From: Clostridia bacterium
GTDB taxonomy: Bacteria > Bacillota > Peptococcia > DRI-13 > UBA5745
Assembly: GCA_018436095.1 (NCBI GenBank)
Contig: JAHDMJ010000008.1
Location: 313,706-377,705 of the forward strand
DNA: 64,000 nt
Reading direction: 5' to 3'
A model generated the notes under the pieces. The model made no database searches. It was not told the origin of the DNA and saw nothing but the letters and a program-made list of their open reading frames with translations. The translations under genes and the position numbers were made by a program. This document shows positions 42,644-51,809 of the stretch, piece by piece; positions within the stretch are counted from its first letter, which is position 1; every line of letters starts with the position of its first letter.

Positions 42644-44733
42644 CAGGAGGAGCGCCCAAAAGCCTGAATCAGGCGGTGGTAAGGCAATAAATACATAATG
42701 GGCCGGCCATGGGGGCAGGTCATTGGATGGCAGGTTTGCTGCAAGCCTCCCAGCAGAGCCGCCATTTCCTGCCGGCTGAGAACCGTATTGGCTTTTACTG
42801 CGCTTTTGCAGGAGGCCATGATCAACAAGGCTTGTTTGGCCTGCTCCAGATCATTGCCGCCACCTCCTTCTGCCAGCTTCTCCAAAAGCTCCCGAAACAT
42901 AGACTGATCCATAGTTTGCCCTGCCGGTACGGAGCGCAGCACGTATTGACGGGGGCCGAAACGCTCTACGATCAGGCCCAGGTCATTAAGCAGCAAAATA
43001 TGGCGGATTAATACTTCTTCTTCACCGGTAGTTAGACTTAAGGATATGGGCTGCATCAGCATTTGAGCTGCAGTCTCTTTCTGCCGGGATTTGGTCAAAA
43101 GCCGCTCGTAGATGATGCGCTCGTGGGCCACATGCTGGTCTACCACCAAAAGGCCGGCTTTGACTTCCGCTAAAATAAAGGTGGCATGGAGCTGGCCGAT
43201 AATGGTGAATTCCACATCGGGGCCGAAAAAAAAGTCTTCCCGCCGCCAGTCGGCAGCCAGGGCTTGCATACTTTTGTTGTGGGAGCTAACACCCCACTGG
43301 CCCGGCAAAAGCCCTGCTGTCTTTTCCTCAAGGCCGGCAAATAGATTTGCGCTTTCCGCCCTATCGTCCTGGCTTTCTGCGGCGGCATACGCTGATTGTG
43401 GAGATGCTAAGCTTGTAGCTTCTAAATTCGCCGGTTTTAAGCCGGCGGGCTCTTCGGACAGGCTGAAAGCATTGGCGTCAACCAGCCGGTTTAGCTGGTC
43501 TTCCCCTTCGGCAGTAAAGCTATATAAAGTCTCCCATTGGCGTACCGGTTGGGCAAAGCTGATTTGGCCCCCGCCGGATTTGGCAGCCGAACTGCCGGAG
43601 AAGAATCCTGGACCGCCCTGAGCAGTCCCGGCAGCCACGGAATCGTTTTTAGCGGACTGGACAATTGGGGAGTTGCCGATTCCTGCCGCCATGCCCAGCT
43701 TGCCGGCGTCCGGCAGCAACTGGCCGCCGGAGATAGCCGTTCTTAAAACCCTGGTAATGGAGGGATTTAAATCCGGGTCATTAATTCGGATCTCCAACTT
43801 ACCGGGATGAACATTGACGTCCAGCAGCTCTCCCGGCAACTGAAAAGCCAATATAGCCAGGGGAAAGCGGCCTTTGGGCAGCACATACTCAAAAGCCCGT
43901 TCAATGGACCACTGCATATCTTTTACGGAGATACGGCGGCCGTTGACGTAGACGTGAAAACCTTTCCTGGTACCCCGGCTGTAAGGCGGCGCCGTAATCC
44001 AGCCCCTGAGCCGGCCTTTGGAAACCGCTGATTCGAGGGGGACCAGAGCTTGTCTGGCCTCCTTGCCGTAAAAAAGCTCCACCAGGTCTTCGGTGTTGTT
44101 GATACCGGCAGTATCCAGGATCATTTTGCCCTGGTTTTCCAGCCGGAAATCGGTGGCCGGATAGCCCAGGGCAAGCTGCGTGATCAGGTCATGGATCAAA
44201 CCGCCCTCATAGCCGGGAGTTTTCATAAACTTCAAGCGGGCCGGCGTGTTGAAGAACAGATGCTCCACCGTAATGCTGGTGCCTTCGGGACAACCGGCTT
44301 TGCTGATAACCGGCTCCTCCTCCTCGCCTTTGACCCGCAGGCAGTGGCCTTGAATCTCCCCGGTTTTGCGGGTGATGATCTCCAAGGCTGCTACGGAAGC
44401 TATACTGGCTAAGGCTTCGCCTCTAAACCCCAGTGTCGTCAAATCATCCAGGTCCTGAATCTGCCGCAGTTTACTGGTGGCGTGGCGTTCCACAGCTAAA
44501 GGCAGGTCCTGGCCGGGGATGCCGCTGCCATTGTCGATAATGCGGATCAAAGAGAGTCCGCCCTCCCGAATCTCGATTTTGATTTTAGTGCTGCCGGCAT
44601 CAATGGCGTTTTCCACCAGCTCCTTCACTACGGAAACCGGCCGCTCAATGACCTCACCGGCAGCAATTTGGTTGGCTGTCAGGTTATCTAAACGTTGTAT
44701 CCTGTTTTCAGTGCTTATTCTTTCCATAAACAT
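42643..44733 (-). CDS. mutL: DNA mismatch repair protein MutL with endonuclease site
   Basis: A 696-residue MutL. The N-terminal GHKL ATPase has ELVENAIDAGSTKI, IIDNGSGI and GFRGEALASI. A variable Ser/Gly/Ala-rich linker covers about 340-500. The C-terminal endonuclease keeps DQHVAHERI near 530 (DQHAXXER motif), SCKSAVKAN and CPHGRPIMY, so it should nick DNA itself, as in organisms without MutH. The ATG at 44733 or the one at 44727 may be used; AAGAGA spacing favours the second. It follows mutS by 19 bp. Confidence 0.97.
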   Translation of the reverse strand: MFMERISTENRIQRLDNLTANQIAAGEVIERPVSVVKELVENAIDAGSTKIKIEIREGGLSLIRIIDNGSGIPGQDLPLAVERHATSKLRQIQDLDDLTTLGFRGEALASIASVAALEIITRKTGEIQGHCLRVKGEEEEPVISKAGCPEGTSITVEHLFFNTPARLKFMKTPGYEGGLIHDLITQLALGYPATDFRLENQGKMILDTAGINNTEDLVELFYGKEARQALVPLESAVSKGRLRGWITAPPYSRGTRKGFHVYVNGRRISVKDMQWSIERAFEYVLPKGRFPLAILAFQLPGELLDVNVHPGKLEIRINDPDLNPSITRVLRTAISGGQLLPDAGKLGMAAGIGNSPIVQSAKNDSVAAGTAQGGPGFFSGSSAAKSGGGQISFAQPVRQWETLYSFTAEGEDQLNRLVDANAFSLSEEPAGLKPANLEATSLASPQSAYAAAESQDDRAESANLFAGLEEKTAGLLPGQWGVSSHNKSMQALAADWRREDFFFGPDVEFTIIGQLHATFILAEVKAGLLVVDQHVAHERIIYERLLTKSRQKETAAQMLMQPISLSLTTGEEEVLIRHILLLNDLGLIVERFGPRQYVLRSVPAGQTMDQSMFRELLEKLAEGGGGNDLEQAKQALLIMASCKSAVKANTVLSRQEMAALLGGLQQTCHPMTCPHGRPIMYLLPYHRLIQAFGRSS

Positions 44734-44752
44734 TCTCTTTCTATGTACTCTC

Positions 44753-47608
44753 TTAGCTGCTATGCAGGCTTTGCTGCAGCTTATGCAAATAATTTAAAGC
44801 CTCTAAAGGCGTCATGGCCATAATATTCTTTTTCTTCAGTTCATTGATAGCTTTCCATTCCTTATCTTTCAGAGGTTTTTTGGTTCCCTGATTAGCCGGC
44901 GCCGATTCCCCCAGCTCCCCGCCGGTTCCGGCGGTTTCAGCAAATAAAGCCAATTGGGATTTAGGGCTATTTTCTGCCAGAGTTCTTTTGGTGAGAGTAA
45001 CGCCGGGAGGTGCGGCGTGGATTTCTTCCGCCGTTTCCAGATAACCCGGATAAAGCTGAGAGCCTTCTGCCGGCCAGGGAAGAGGAGATTTTTCCTCCTG
45101 ATAAACCTCCGCCTGCTCCAACTCTTCCAGTTTCGCACTGGCCTGCTGGATGACTTCTTCCGGCAGACCCGCCAAACGGGCTACATGGATGCCATAGCTT
45201 TTGTTGGCTGAACCCGGCAATATCTTATGGAGAAAGACGATTCTCTCCCCTTCTTCTTCCACCACCAAAGATAGGTTTTTTACTGCAGGATATTGTTCCT
45301 CTAAAGTAGTTAATTCTAAATAGTGAGTAGCAAAAAGGGTTTTGGCCTTAATCTGGGATACCAGGTATTGGCTGACGGACCAGGCTACGCTAAGACCGTC
45401 ATAGGTGCCGGTACCCCGGCCTACCTCATCCAGAATCACCAGGCTTTTTTGGGTAGCATGCTGCAATATATGGGCGACTTCATTCATTTCCATCATGAAG
45501 GTACTTTGTCCGCCCCGCAGATCGTCGCTGGCGCCTACCCGGGCAAAAAGCCGGTCCCTTAAAGGCAGTTTTGCCTTAGAAGCCGGTACGAAGGAACCCA
45601 TCTGGGCCATGACAAAGGCTATAGCTACGCTGCGGCAATAAGTGCTTTTGCCGCCCATATTCGGACCGGTGATAATGAACAGGCTGGTGCTGTCGTCCAT
45701 CAGCAAGTCGTTAGGCACGAAGCGGTCCTGATCAAGGATTTGCTCCACAACGGGATGGCGCAAATCTTTGATGCGGATAGTCGATGAAGAGGCCGGTTGA
45801 AACTCCGGCCGGCAGTATTGACGGACAGCGGCCAGCTCCGCCAGAGACTGGAATACATCCAGCTTGGCTAAGGCCGCTGCCGTAGTCTGCACCCGGGGCA
45901 GAGCCGCCGTCAGGAATTGCAGGAGCTCCTGGTATAGCTCCAACTCCAAAGCCACCATCTTCTCCTCAGCCCCCAGCACCAGCCCTTCCAAACGAATTAA
46001 TTCTTCGGTGACGAAGCGCTCGCCGGAAGCCAGGGTTTGCTTCCGCTGAAAATAATCGGGGACGGCGGATAAATTGGATTTTGTCACATCGAAATAGTAG
46101 CCAAAAACCTTATTAAAGCCGACTTTAAGGGATTTGATGCCCGTGTTTTCTCTCTCTTTTTGCTCCAGCTCCAACATCCAGCTGCGGCCGTTTTGGGCGC
46201 TATTCCTATACTCGTCGGCTTGGGGATGGTAGCCGGGCCGGATGAAGCCCCCTTCTTTCCAGTTGTTGGGGATATCATCCACCAAGGCGGCGGCCAGCCG
46301 GTCATGGAGATCCGGCAGTTCATCCAGCTCCCTGTAAATACGGGCCAGTTCGGACTGGGGGCTTTCCTGGCTTAATTCTTCCACCAGGCGGCGAATGGCC
46401 GGCAGCACCCCAAAGGATTGGCATAAGGCCTGAAGCTCCCGGGGTGTAGCCCGCTGATAAGCCACCCGGGTCATCAGCCGCTCCATATCATAGATATCCT
46501 TGAGCAGACGCCGCAGCTCCTGCCGCCGGCTCCAATCCCGGTGCAGGCTCTCTACGGCGTTAAGCCTGGCTTCTATGGCTCCCTGATCCACTAAAGGCCG
46601 TTCCAGCCAGCTGCGGAGCAAACGGGCTCCAAAAGCGGTGCGGGTTTCATCCAGCAGGTCCAAGAGGCTGCCTTTTTTCTCATAGGTGCGCAGGTTTCTG
46701 GTGATTTCCAGATTTCTAAAGGTTGTGGGGTCCATGATCAGGCGGTTGGCGGACTGGTCCAGCTCCAGCTCCCGAATCTGAGCCGGAGCAGTTTTTTGGG
46801 TTTCTTCCAAATAGCCTAAAATAGCGGCGGCACAGTCCCCGGCTAAGGGATAATCCAGCCACAAAGGCCTGGAACCTGGCTCTTGAGAGAATTGCGAAAT
46901 AGTTTGCGTGCCAGATCCGGGAGCAAACTGTTTGGCTAACCGTTCCTGGCCGGCCTGCCGGGCAAAGGCAGAGCCGGGCCGCAGGGTTACAACGCTGCCC
47001 TCTTTTTCCTCGCTGGTCCATTGGCGGATCAATTCGGTCAGGGTAAGATAGTCATTTTCGGAAATCAGAATCTCTTTGGGTTTTAACCGGTGAATTTCTC
47101 CGGATAATTCCGTCAGGCAGCCAGGACCGGTAAACTCAGCCATTCGCAACTGGCCTGTGGAGACTTCGCAAAGAGCCATAGCCCAATGCTCCTCCTCGCC
47201 ATGGAGCAAAGCGGCAATGAAGGTGCTTTCCTCATCGCTGCCGCCGACTTCCATGGCGGTGCCCGGCGTCACAATCCGGACTACGCCCCGCTTAACTATG
47301 CCCTTGACGGATTTCGGGTCTTCCAACTGCTCGCAGACGCAGACCCGGTAACCCCTTTGCACCAAGCGGCTTAAATATTGCTCCAGAGCGTGGTGGGGCA
47401 CGCCGCACATGGGGATGCGCTCCTCCATACCCGCATCCCGGCCGGTCAGTACAATATCCAGTTCCCGGGCGGCTATCTGGGCATCCTCGCCAAAAAACTC
47501 ATAGAAGTCGCCTAGGCGAAACATTACCAAAGCCCCCGGGTTTTCTGCTTTGATATCGAAATACTGCTTCATCATCGGTGTTTTGACGTCGAAATCACTC
47601 TTGGCCAT
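44753..47608 (-). CDS. mutS: DNA mismatch recognition protein MutS
   Basis: A 951-residue MutS1. The mismatch-reading Phe-X-Glu is in GDFYEFFGEDA near residue 36. The ATPase has GPNMGGKSTYCRS (Walker A, near 650), DEVGRGTGTYDG and the ABC-type signature ASDDLRGGQSTFMMEM. The C-terminal helix-turn-helix is followed by a longer, Pro/Glu-rich linker and the tetramerisation end. It is longer than the usual 850-880 because of this C-terminal linker (about 840-910). The start overlaps the miaB stop by 14 nt. Confidence 0.97.
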   Translation of the reverse strand: MAKSDFDVKTPMMKQYFDIKAENPGALVMFRLGDFYEFFGEDAQIAARELDIVLTGRDAGMEERIPMCGVPHHALEQYLSRLVQRGYRVCVCEQLEDPKSVKGIVKRGVVRIVTPGTAMEVGGSDEESTFIAALLHGEEEHWAMALCEVSTGQLRMAEFTGPGCLTELSGEIHRLKPKEILISENDYLTLTELIRQWTSEEKEGSVVTLRPGSAFARQAGQERLAKQFAPGSGTQTISQFSQEPGSRPLWLDYPLAGDCAAAILGYLEETQKTAPAQIRELELDQSANRLIMDPTTFRNLEITRNLRTYEKKGSLLDLLDETRTAFGARLLRSWLERPLVDQGAIEARLNAVESLHRDWSRRQELRRLLKDIYDMERLMTRVAYQRATPRELQALCQSFGVLPAIRRLVEELSQESPQSELARIYRELDELPDLHDRLAAALVDDIPNNWKEGGFIRPGYHPQADEYRNSAQNGRSWMLELEQKERENTGIKSLKVGFNKVFGYYFDVTKSNLSAVPDYFQRKQTLASGERFVTEELIRLEGLVLGAEEKMVALELELYQELLQFLTAALPRVQTTAAALAKLDVFQSLAELAAVRQYCRPEFQPASSSTIRIKDLRHPVVEQILDQDRFVPNDLLMDDSTSLFIITGPNMGGKSTYCRSVAIAFVMAQMGSFVPASKAKLPLRDRLFARVGASDDLRGGQSTFMMEMNEVAHILQHATQKSLVILDEVGRGTGTYDGLSVAWSVSQYLVSQIKAKTLFATHYLELTTLEEQYPAVKNLSLVVEEEGERIVFLHKILPGSANKSYGIHVARLAGLPEEVIQQASAKLEELEQAEVYQEEKSPLPWPAEGSQLYPGYLETAEEIHAAPPGVTLTKRTLAENSPKSQLALFAETAGTGGELGESAPANQGTKKPLKDKEWKAINELKKKNIMAMTPLEALNYLHKLQQSLHSS

Positions 47609-48929
47609 GGGTTTCTCCTTTTAATGTCCAGGTCTGGGCCTCCTTGACCTTCACCTGATGGAAGGCTCCTACTCCTGAGGCTTCCCCAGGAAAATGAATC
47701 AATTGATTGCCGTCGGCCCGGCCGGATAAAACGCCGTTATCCCAGCTTTCCGCCAATACGTGGAGGGTTTGTCCCAGCAGCTCCTGATGGAGGCGGAGGC
47801 TGTTGCCGGCCTGGGCTGCCATCACTGCCTGAAGGCGGGCTTTCTTCTCACGCAAAGGTATCTGCTCCGCCAGCTTGGCCGCCGGAGTGCCCTGGCGGGG
47901 CGAATACATAAAGGTGAAAGCGGAATCAAAACCCACTTGATCCAATAGCGTAATCGTATCCTGCAGGTCCTCATCTGTCTCACCGGGGAAGCCTACGATA
48001 ATGTCCGTAGTAAATACAGCTTCGGGGACCTGCCGGCGGATCCGTTCCACCAGAGCCAGGTATTCCTCCCGGCTATAGCCCCGGTTCATCTGCCGCAAAA
48101 TACGGCTGGAGCCGGATTGCACCGGCAAATGGATGTGACGGCTGACTTTGGGGCAATCGGCAATGGCCCGGATCAGATCTTCTCCAAAATCCCGGGGATG
48201 GGAGGTCATGTAGCGAATTCTTTCCAGCTCCTTGATCTCTTGAGCCCGGTAAAGCAGATTAGCGAAGCTGGCTTCTTTGCCCTTGTTATCGGCGGACTCA
48301 TCCTTCAGGGTTTTGCCATAGGCATTGACGTTTTGCCCCAGATACATCAATTCCACGGCCCCCTCGGCTACCCGCTGGCGGCTTTCCGAGAGGATATCCT
48401 CCAGACGGCGGCTGCGCTCCCTGCCCCGGACGTAAGGCACGATGCAGTAGGTGCAAAAATTATTGCAGCCATAAGTAATGTTGACCAAAGCTTTGAAAGG
48501 ATAAGGCCGGATAGCCGGCAGAGCCTCTACGATCTCCCCTGTCTCCTCCTGATCCCACTGAAAGCCCAAGCCGCCCTGGACATTGCGGATCATTTCCGGC
48601 AGACGGTGGAGCTTATGGGTGCCCAGCACCAGGTCAACCTGAGGAGCCCGGCGGCGGATCAGCTTGATCATATCCGTCTCCTGGGCCATGCAGCCGCAAA
48701 GGCCGATAACCAGCCCCGGCTTGTCCTGCTTATATTGCTTCAATGTCCCCAAATAGCTGAAGACCTTTTGCTCCGCTTTTTCCCGGATGCTGCAGGTGTT
48801 CAGCAGGATCAGGTCCGCTTCTTCCTCTTTTTTTGTTTCTCTATATCCCATCTGCTCCAGCATGCCCAGAATTGTCTCGGAATCCCGTTCATTGGCTTGG
48901 CAGCCGTATGTGGCCAGGTAAACCTGCAT
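47595..48929 (-). CDS. miaB: tRNA-2-methylthio-N6-dimethylallyladenosine synthase
   Basis: A 444-residue radical-SAM methylthiotransferase, acting after MiaA on tRNA A37. The N-terminal UPF0004 domain has YGCQANERDSE with the first auxiliary-cluster Cys. The radical-SAM CxxxCxxC is CNNFCTYC near residue 155. QSGSSRILRQMNRGYSREEY and TDIIVGFPGETDED are typical. A C-terminal TRAM domain ends the protein. GGGAGG lies 7 nt before the ATG. It opens the miaB-mutS-mutL-methyltransferase-miaA operon. Confidence 0.97.
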   Translation of the reverse strand: MQVYLATYGCQANERDSETILGMLEQMGYRETKKEEEADLILLNTCSIREKAEQKVFSYLGTLKQYKQDKPGLVIGLCGCMAQETDMIKLIRRRAPQVDLVLGTHKLHRLPEMIRNVQGGLGFQWDQEETGEIVEALPAIRPYPFKALVNITYGCNNFCTYCIVPYVRGRERSRRLEDILSESRQRVAEGAVELMYLGQNVNAYGKTLKDESADNKGKEASFANLLYRAQEIKELERIRYMTSHPRDFGEDLIRAIADCPKVSRHIHLPVQSGSSRILRQMNRGYSREEYLALVERIRRQVPEAVFTTDIIVGFPGETDEDLQDTITLLDQVGFDSAFTFMYSPRQGTPAAKLAEQIPLREKKARLQAVMAAQAGNSLRLHQELLGQTLHVLAESWDNGVLSGRADGNQLIHFPGEASGVGAFHQVKVKEAQTWTLKGETHGQE

Positions 48930-49027
48930 GATATCCTCCCTGATATAAATTTCGATATGAATCTCGACAACTATTTAGATAGCAAAGCCTTTGTATTACG
49001 GCTTGGTTTATCAAATTATTTTATCAT

Positions 49028-49053
49028 AAAAAAGGCGGAGATGCACCCGCCTT
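49028..49053 (-). terminator. Terminator of the 49062-49853 gene
   Basis: On the minus strand AAGGCGG and CCGCCTT pair around an 8-nt loop and are followed by TTTTTATG. It separates this gene from miaB. Confidence 0.85.
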
Positions 49054-49061
49054 GCGAAAAA

Positions 49062-49853
49062 CTAAAAGTGAAAATTGTCAATTTCTTCACTGTTTATGTG
49101 GGCAATGCGAAAGCTTGTATCGCCCTCTTTCTCCTGAAAGATAAAGCGAACAGGCCAATAAATAGTTTGAGCCGAGCCCAGCTCCTTATCTTCCATAAGT
49201 ACGAAGCCATTTTCCTCAGCTACTATTTGATAGCGATTTAACTCCTCATAAAATGCCATAAACTCTTCTTTTCCTGCAGCAGCAAGGTAATCCGTTGCCT
49301 GATAACAGACCGAGACATTATCATGTATACGCTTATCGGCGATAAACTGCAGAGGCAGGATAAGCTCCAGATAGGAATAAACAAGAGGGTTTTCAGGATC
49401 AAAAAACTGTTTGCTCATGTTTGAAAATAAATAACCGTTTTTACTGTTGGCTATTTTCGTTATGGCAAAAGAACTGATCTTATCCTCAACATTAATCAAC
49501 AGAATAAGGCTATCTGCGAAATTTTTTATGCTCATGTCTTTTTCCGCTATTTTCCTGCCACCCAGACTCCAGCGTCCCAGGGAGATTTCCTGCGCCAGCC
49601 AATCAATAGATCTTATAGAATAGAAAACGGTTTGTTTATAATGCTGCATTGCATAACCTTTTGCAGAATAAGGAACACTCTCCTGACTATGCGCTTTAAA
49701 TAAAACGATAGGAATACTGACCACTTCATTTGAAAAATAATCTCTGGCCAGCATCTCGCTGCGAAAACCTACAGGGCTAAAATAATACAGATAGCCCCAA
49801 CGGAGGGCTAAAAAAGTCAAAAGAAGATAGATGATAAATTTGTATTTTTTCAT
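49062..49853 (-). CDS. Membrane-anchored hypothetical protein
   Basis: A 263-residue protein that I do not recognise. One N-terminal membrane helix (residues about 5-22) is followed by a large, probably extracytoplasmic domain without Cys pairs. It ends with paired aromatic strands (QTIYWPVRFIFQEKEG, TSFRIAHINSEE). GAAGGAGGGAAG lies about 6 nt upstream of the ATG. Flanked by terminators on both sides, it is a single-gene unit. Function unknown. Confidence 0.7.
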   Translation of the reverse strand: MKKYKFIIYLLLTFLALRWGYLYYFSPVGFRSEMLARDYFSNEVVSIPIVLFKAHSQESVPYSAKGYAMQHYKQTVFYSIRSIDWLAQEISLGRWSLGGRKIAEKDMSIKNFADSLILLINVEDKISSFAITKIANSKNGYLFSNMSKQFFDPENPLVYSYLELILPLQFIADKRIHDNVSVCYQATDYLAAAGKEEFMAFYEELNRYQIVAEENGFVLMEDKELGSAQTIYWPVRFIFQEKEGDTSFRIAHINSEEIDNFHF

Positions 49854-49940
49854 AGTCTTCCCTCCTTCTACACTTTCATTTTGACCAATATAGGGCCATT
49901 GTCAATACTTATTTGCGTCATAAGGCCAATTTTGCCCACG

Positions 49941-49984
49941 CAAAAAAACACCGCCAGGGGCTTTTCTGCTGCGTTACCCCGGCG
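49941..49984 (-). terminator. Terminator of the NCS2 permease gene
   Basis: On the minus strand CGCCGGGG and CCCCTGGCG pair (one bulge) and are followed by GTGTTTTTTTG. Confidence 0.85.
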
Positions 49985-50034
49985 ATGCTCTTTGTGTATT
50001 TTCTAATCCGGCCTAAAACTTTGCCGTGGTTAAC

Positions 50035-51384
50035 TCAATCTTCTTCGGCACTGTCATCCTTTGGCGCAAGAATATTAAGGATAAAAGCTACCAAAAAGGA
50101 CAGGACGATGGGCGATTTACCCAGGATATTCTGCAATTCCATGGGGAAAAACTGCAGCGAAACGGGTACGGAGCTGATTCCTACGCCTAAAGCTAACGCA
50201 ATACCAACAATCATGCGGTTGCGGTAGTTTAAAGGCTGCTGGGAGATTAGCTGAATACCGGACATGGTGATGGCGGCAAAGACGGTGATCGTAGCGCCGC
50301 CCAGCACCGGATAGGGGATTGTGGTCATCAAAGCGCCAAACTTAGGCAGGAAGCCGGCTACAATCATCAGCCCGCCTACAATTAAAAAGACCCGCTTGGC
50401 CACCACTTTCGTAGTAACGATCAAACCTACGTTTTGACTATAGGGGTCCGTAGGCAAACCGCCGATACAGGCTCCCAGCATACCGCAAATACCCTGGCCC
50501 TTGATAGCGCCGCCCAGCTCGGCGTCCGTAGCTTCCCGGCCAAAGCCGCCGATGGTGGTGGAGGAAACGTCGCCGATGGTTTGCACCGCCTGTACAATAT
50601 ACATCAAAATCATAGAAATGATGGCGGAGATATTGAAATCAAGGCCCCAGGGCAGAATACGGGGAATAGCCACCCAAGAGGCAGTGCCTACGTTTTGGAA
50701 GGAGATCATGGGCTGACCCGAGAGCTGTCCCCAGATCAGGGAGAGAATGTAGCCGGCGCCAATGCCAATAAGCATACCGGAAACTTTGACATAGCCCTTG
50801 CCCAGCAAATTGCAGGCCAAGGTTACGGCCAGAGTAATCAGAGCAATGGCCCAGAGGCGGGGTTCTCCGAAATTGCTGGCGGTGGCGCTGCCTCCCGCCA
50901 TATAGTTAATGGCGGTGGTGTATAGGGAAAGTCCTATGCTTAATACAACGGTGCCGCTGACAATGGGCGGAAAATATTTGCGGATTTTGCCGATGCCCAT
51001 ACCGATGAAAATAGAAGCAAAGGCCGCTACCAGTTGGGCGCCGAAAATCGCCCGTATGCCGTAAGCCAGGCCGATGGAGGTTAGTATGGGCATATAAGCG
51101 AAAGCAACGCCCATGACATTGGGCAAGCCCATGCCGAAACCGAAGACAGGGAAAAGCTGAATAAGAGTTGTGATGCCGCCGATCAGCATAGCGGCCTGCA
51201 TCAGGAGGATCTTGCTTTCCTCCGGCAAGCCCAGCAACTGTGCTACCAAAATAGGCGGGGTGATGTTGCCTACCAGCATGGCCAAAATATGCTGCATGGC
51301 TTGAGGGAAGGCGAATCGCAGGGGCGGTTTACCGTTTAACTCAAACAAGGCTGAACTACCGAAACCGGAGGTTTCACTTTTCAT
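50035..51384 (-). CDS. NCS2 nucleobase permease, xanthine/urate type
   Basis: A 449-residue permease with about 12-14 helices of the UraA/PbuX fold. The NCS2 motif DPYSQNVGLIVTTKVVAKR has SQNVG, the form seen in xanthine and urate carriers rather than the uracil carriers' ENIG. FGMGLPNVMGVAFAYMP in TM3 also fits. It imports purine bases with protons. The ATG at 51384 follows AGAGGTG; a 17-codon extension to 51435 lacks a good site. It may be controlled by its 250-nt leader, in which I see no clear purine-riboswitch core. Confidence 0.88.
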   Translation of the reverse strand: MKSETSGFGSSALFELNGKPPLRFAFPQAMQHILAMLVGNITPPILVAQLLGLPEESKILLMQAAMLIGGITTLIQLFPVFGFGMGLPNVMGVAFAYMPILTSIGLAYGIRAIFGAQLVAAFASIFIGMGIGKIRKYFPPIVSGTVVLSIGLSLYTTAINYMAGGSATASNFGEPRLWAIALITLAVTLACNLLGKGYVKVSGMLIGIGAGYILSLIWGQLSGQPMISFQNVGTASWVAIPRILPWGLDFNISAIISMILMYIVQAVQTIGDVSSTTIGGFGREATDAELGGAIKGQGICGMLGACIGGLPTDPYSQNVGLIVTTKVVAKRVFLIVGGLMIVAGFLPKFGALMTTIPYPVLGGATITVFAAITMSGIQLISQQPLNYRNRMIVGIALALGVGISSVPVSLQFFPMELQNILGKSPIVLSFLVAFILNILAPKDDSAEED

Positions 51385-51435
51385 GGAAACACCTCTTTCA
51401 CCTGTTTTTATTTGGAGACGGCTTGTATATCCCAT

Positions 51436-51690
51436 AACCCAGTGCTGCTATATACGGTTCTCCCTTTCTTAAATCCTTTTCCCAGGCTCCTTGCTTCCCA
51501 ATAATCGATAAAATAAACTGAATATTGAAAGAAACAACCGCTTATGGTAGCTCTGAAGTAACGGCTAGAGAATAAAACAACAATAAGGATCAATTACAAA
51601 GACCAAATGCTAAAAAAAGTTTAGTAGTGCAGAAAAATATTTTTAAGATAAGTATAAACCCAGTTTTTGACTCTGTCAATTATCAAAAAA
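51436..51690 (-). other. Leader and promoter region of the permease gene
   Basis: About 255 AT-rich bases. On the minus strand GTATAT and ATATAC could close a small stem near 51425-51456 just before the gene. No standard purine, xanthine or other riboswitch signature is certain, and no gene is present. Confidence 0.35.
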
Positions 51691-51743
51691 CTAAATCCGG
51701 GTTAATTTTTTTATAAAATTATTGGAAATTAGGTTTACACCGG

Positions 51744-51776
51744 CACAAGGAGCTGCCATTACGGCAGCTCCTTGTG
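51744..51776 (-). terminator. Terminator of the TRAP operon
   Basis: CACAAGGAGCTGCC (51744-51757) pairs perfectly with GGCAGCTCCTTGTG (51763-51776) around a 5-nt loop. It lacks a long T run on the minus strand but lies 34 nt after the TRAP permease stop. Confidence 0.75.
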
Positions 51777-51809
51777 AATAGTTTGCTATAGTTGACATAA
51801 GCAAGGCTT

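Noticed and set aside
48117..49241. 374-codon plus-strand frame opposite miaB
   Set aside because: Antisense shadow of miaB and of the hypothetical gene; no ribosome binding site or recognisable domain, while miaB on the other strand is certain.
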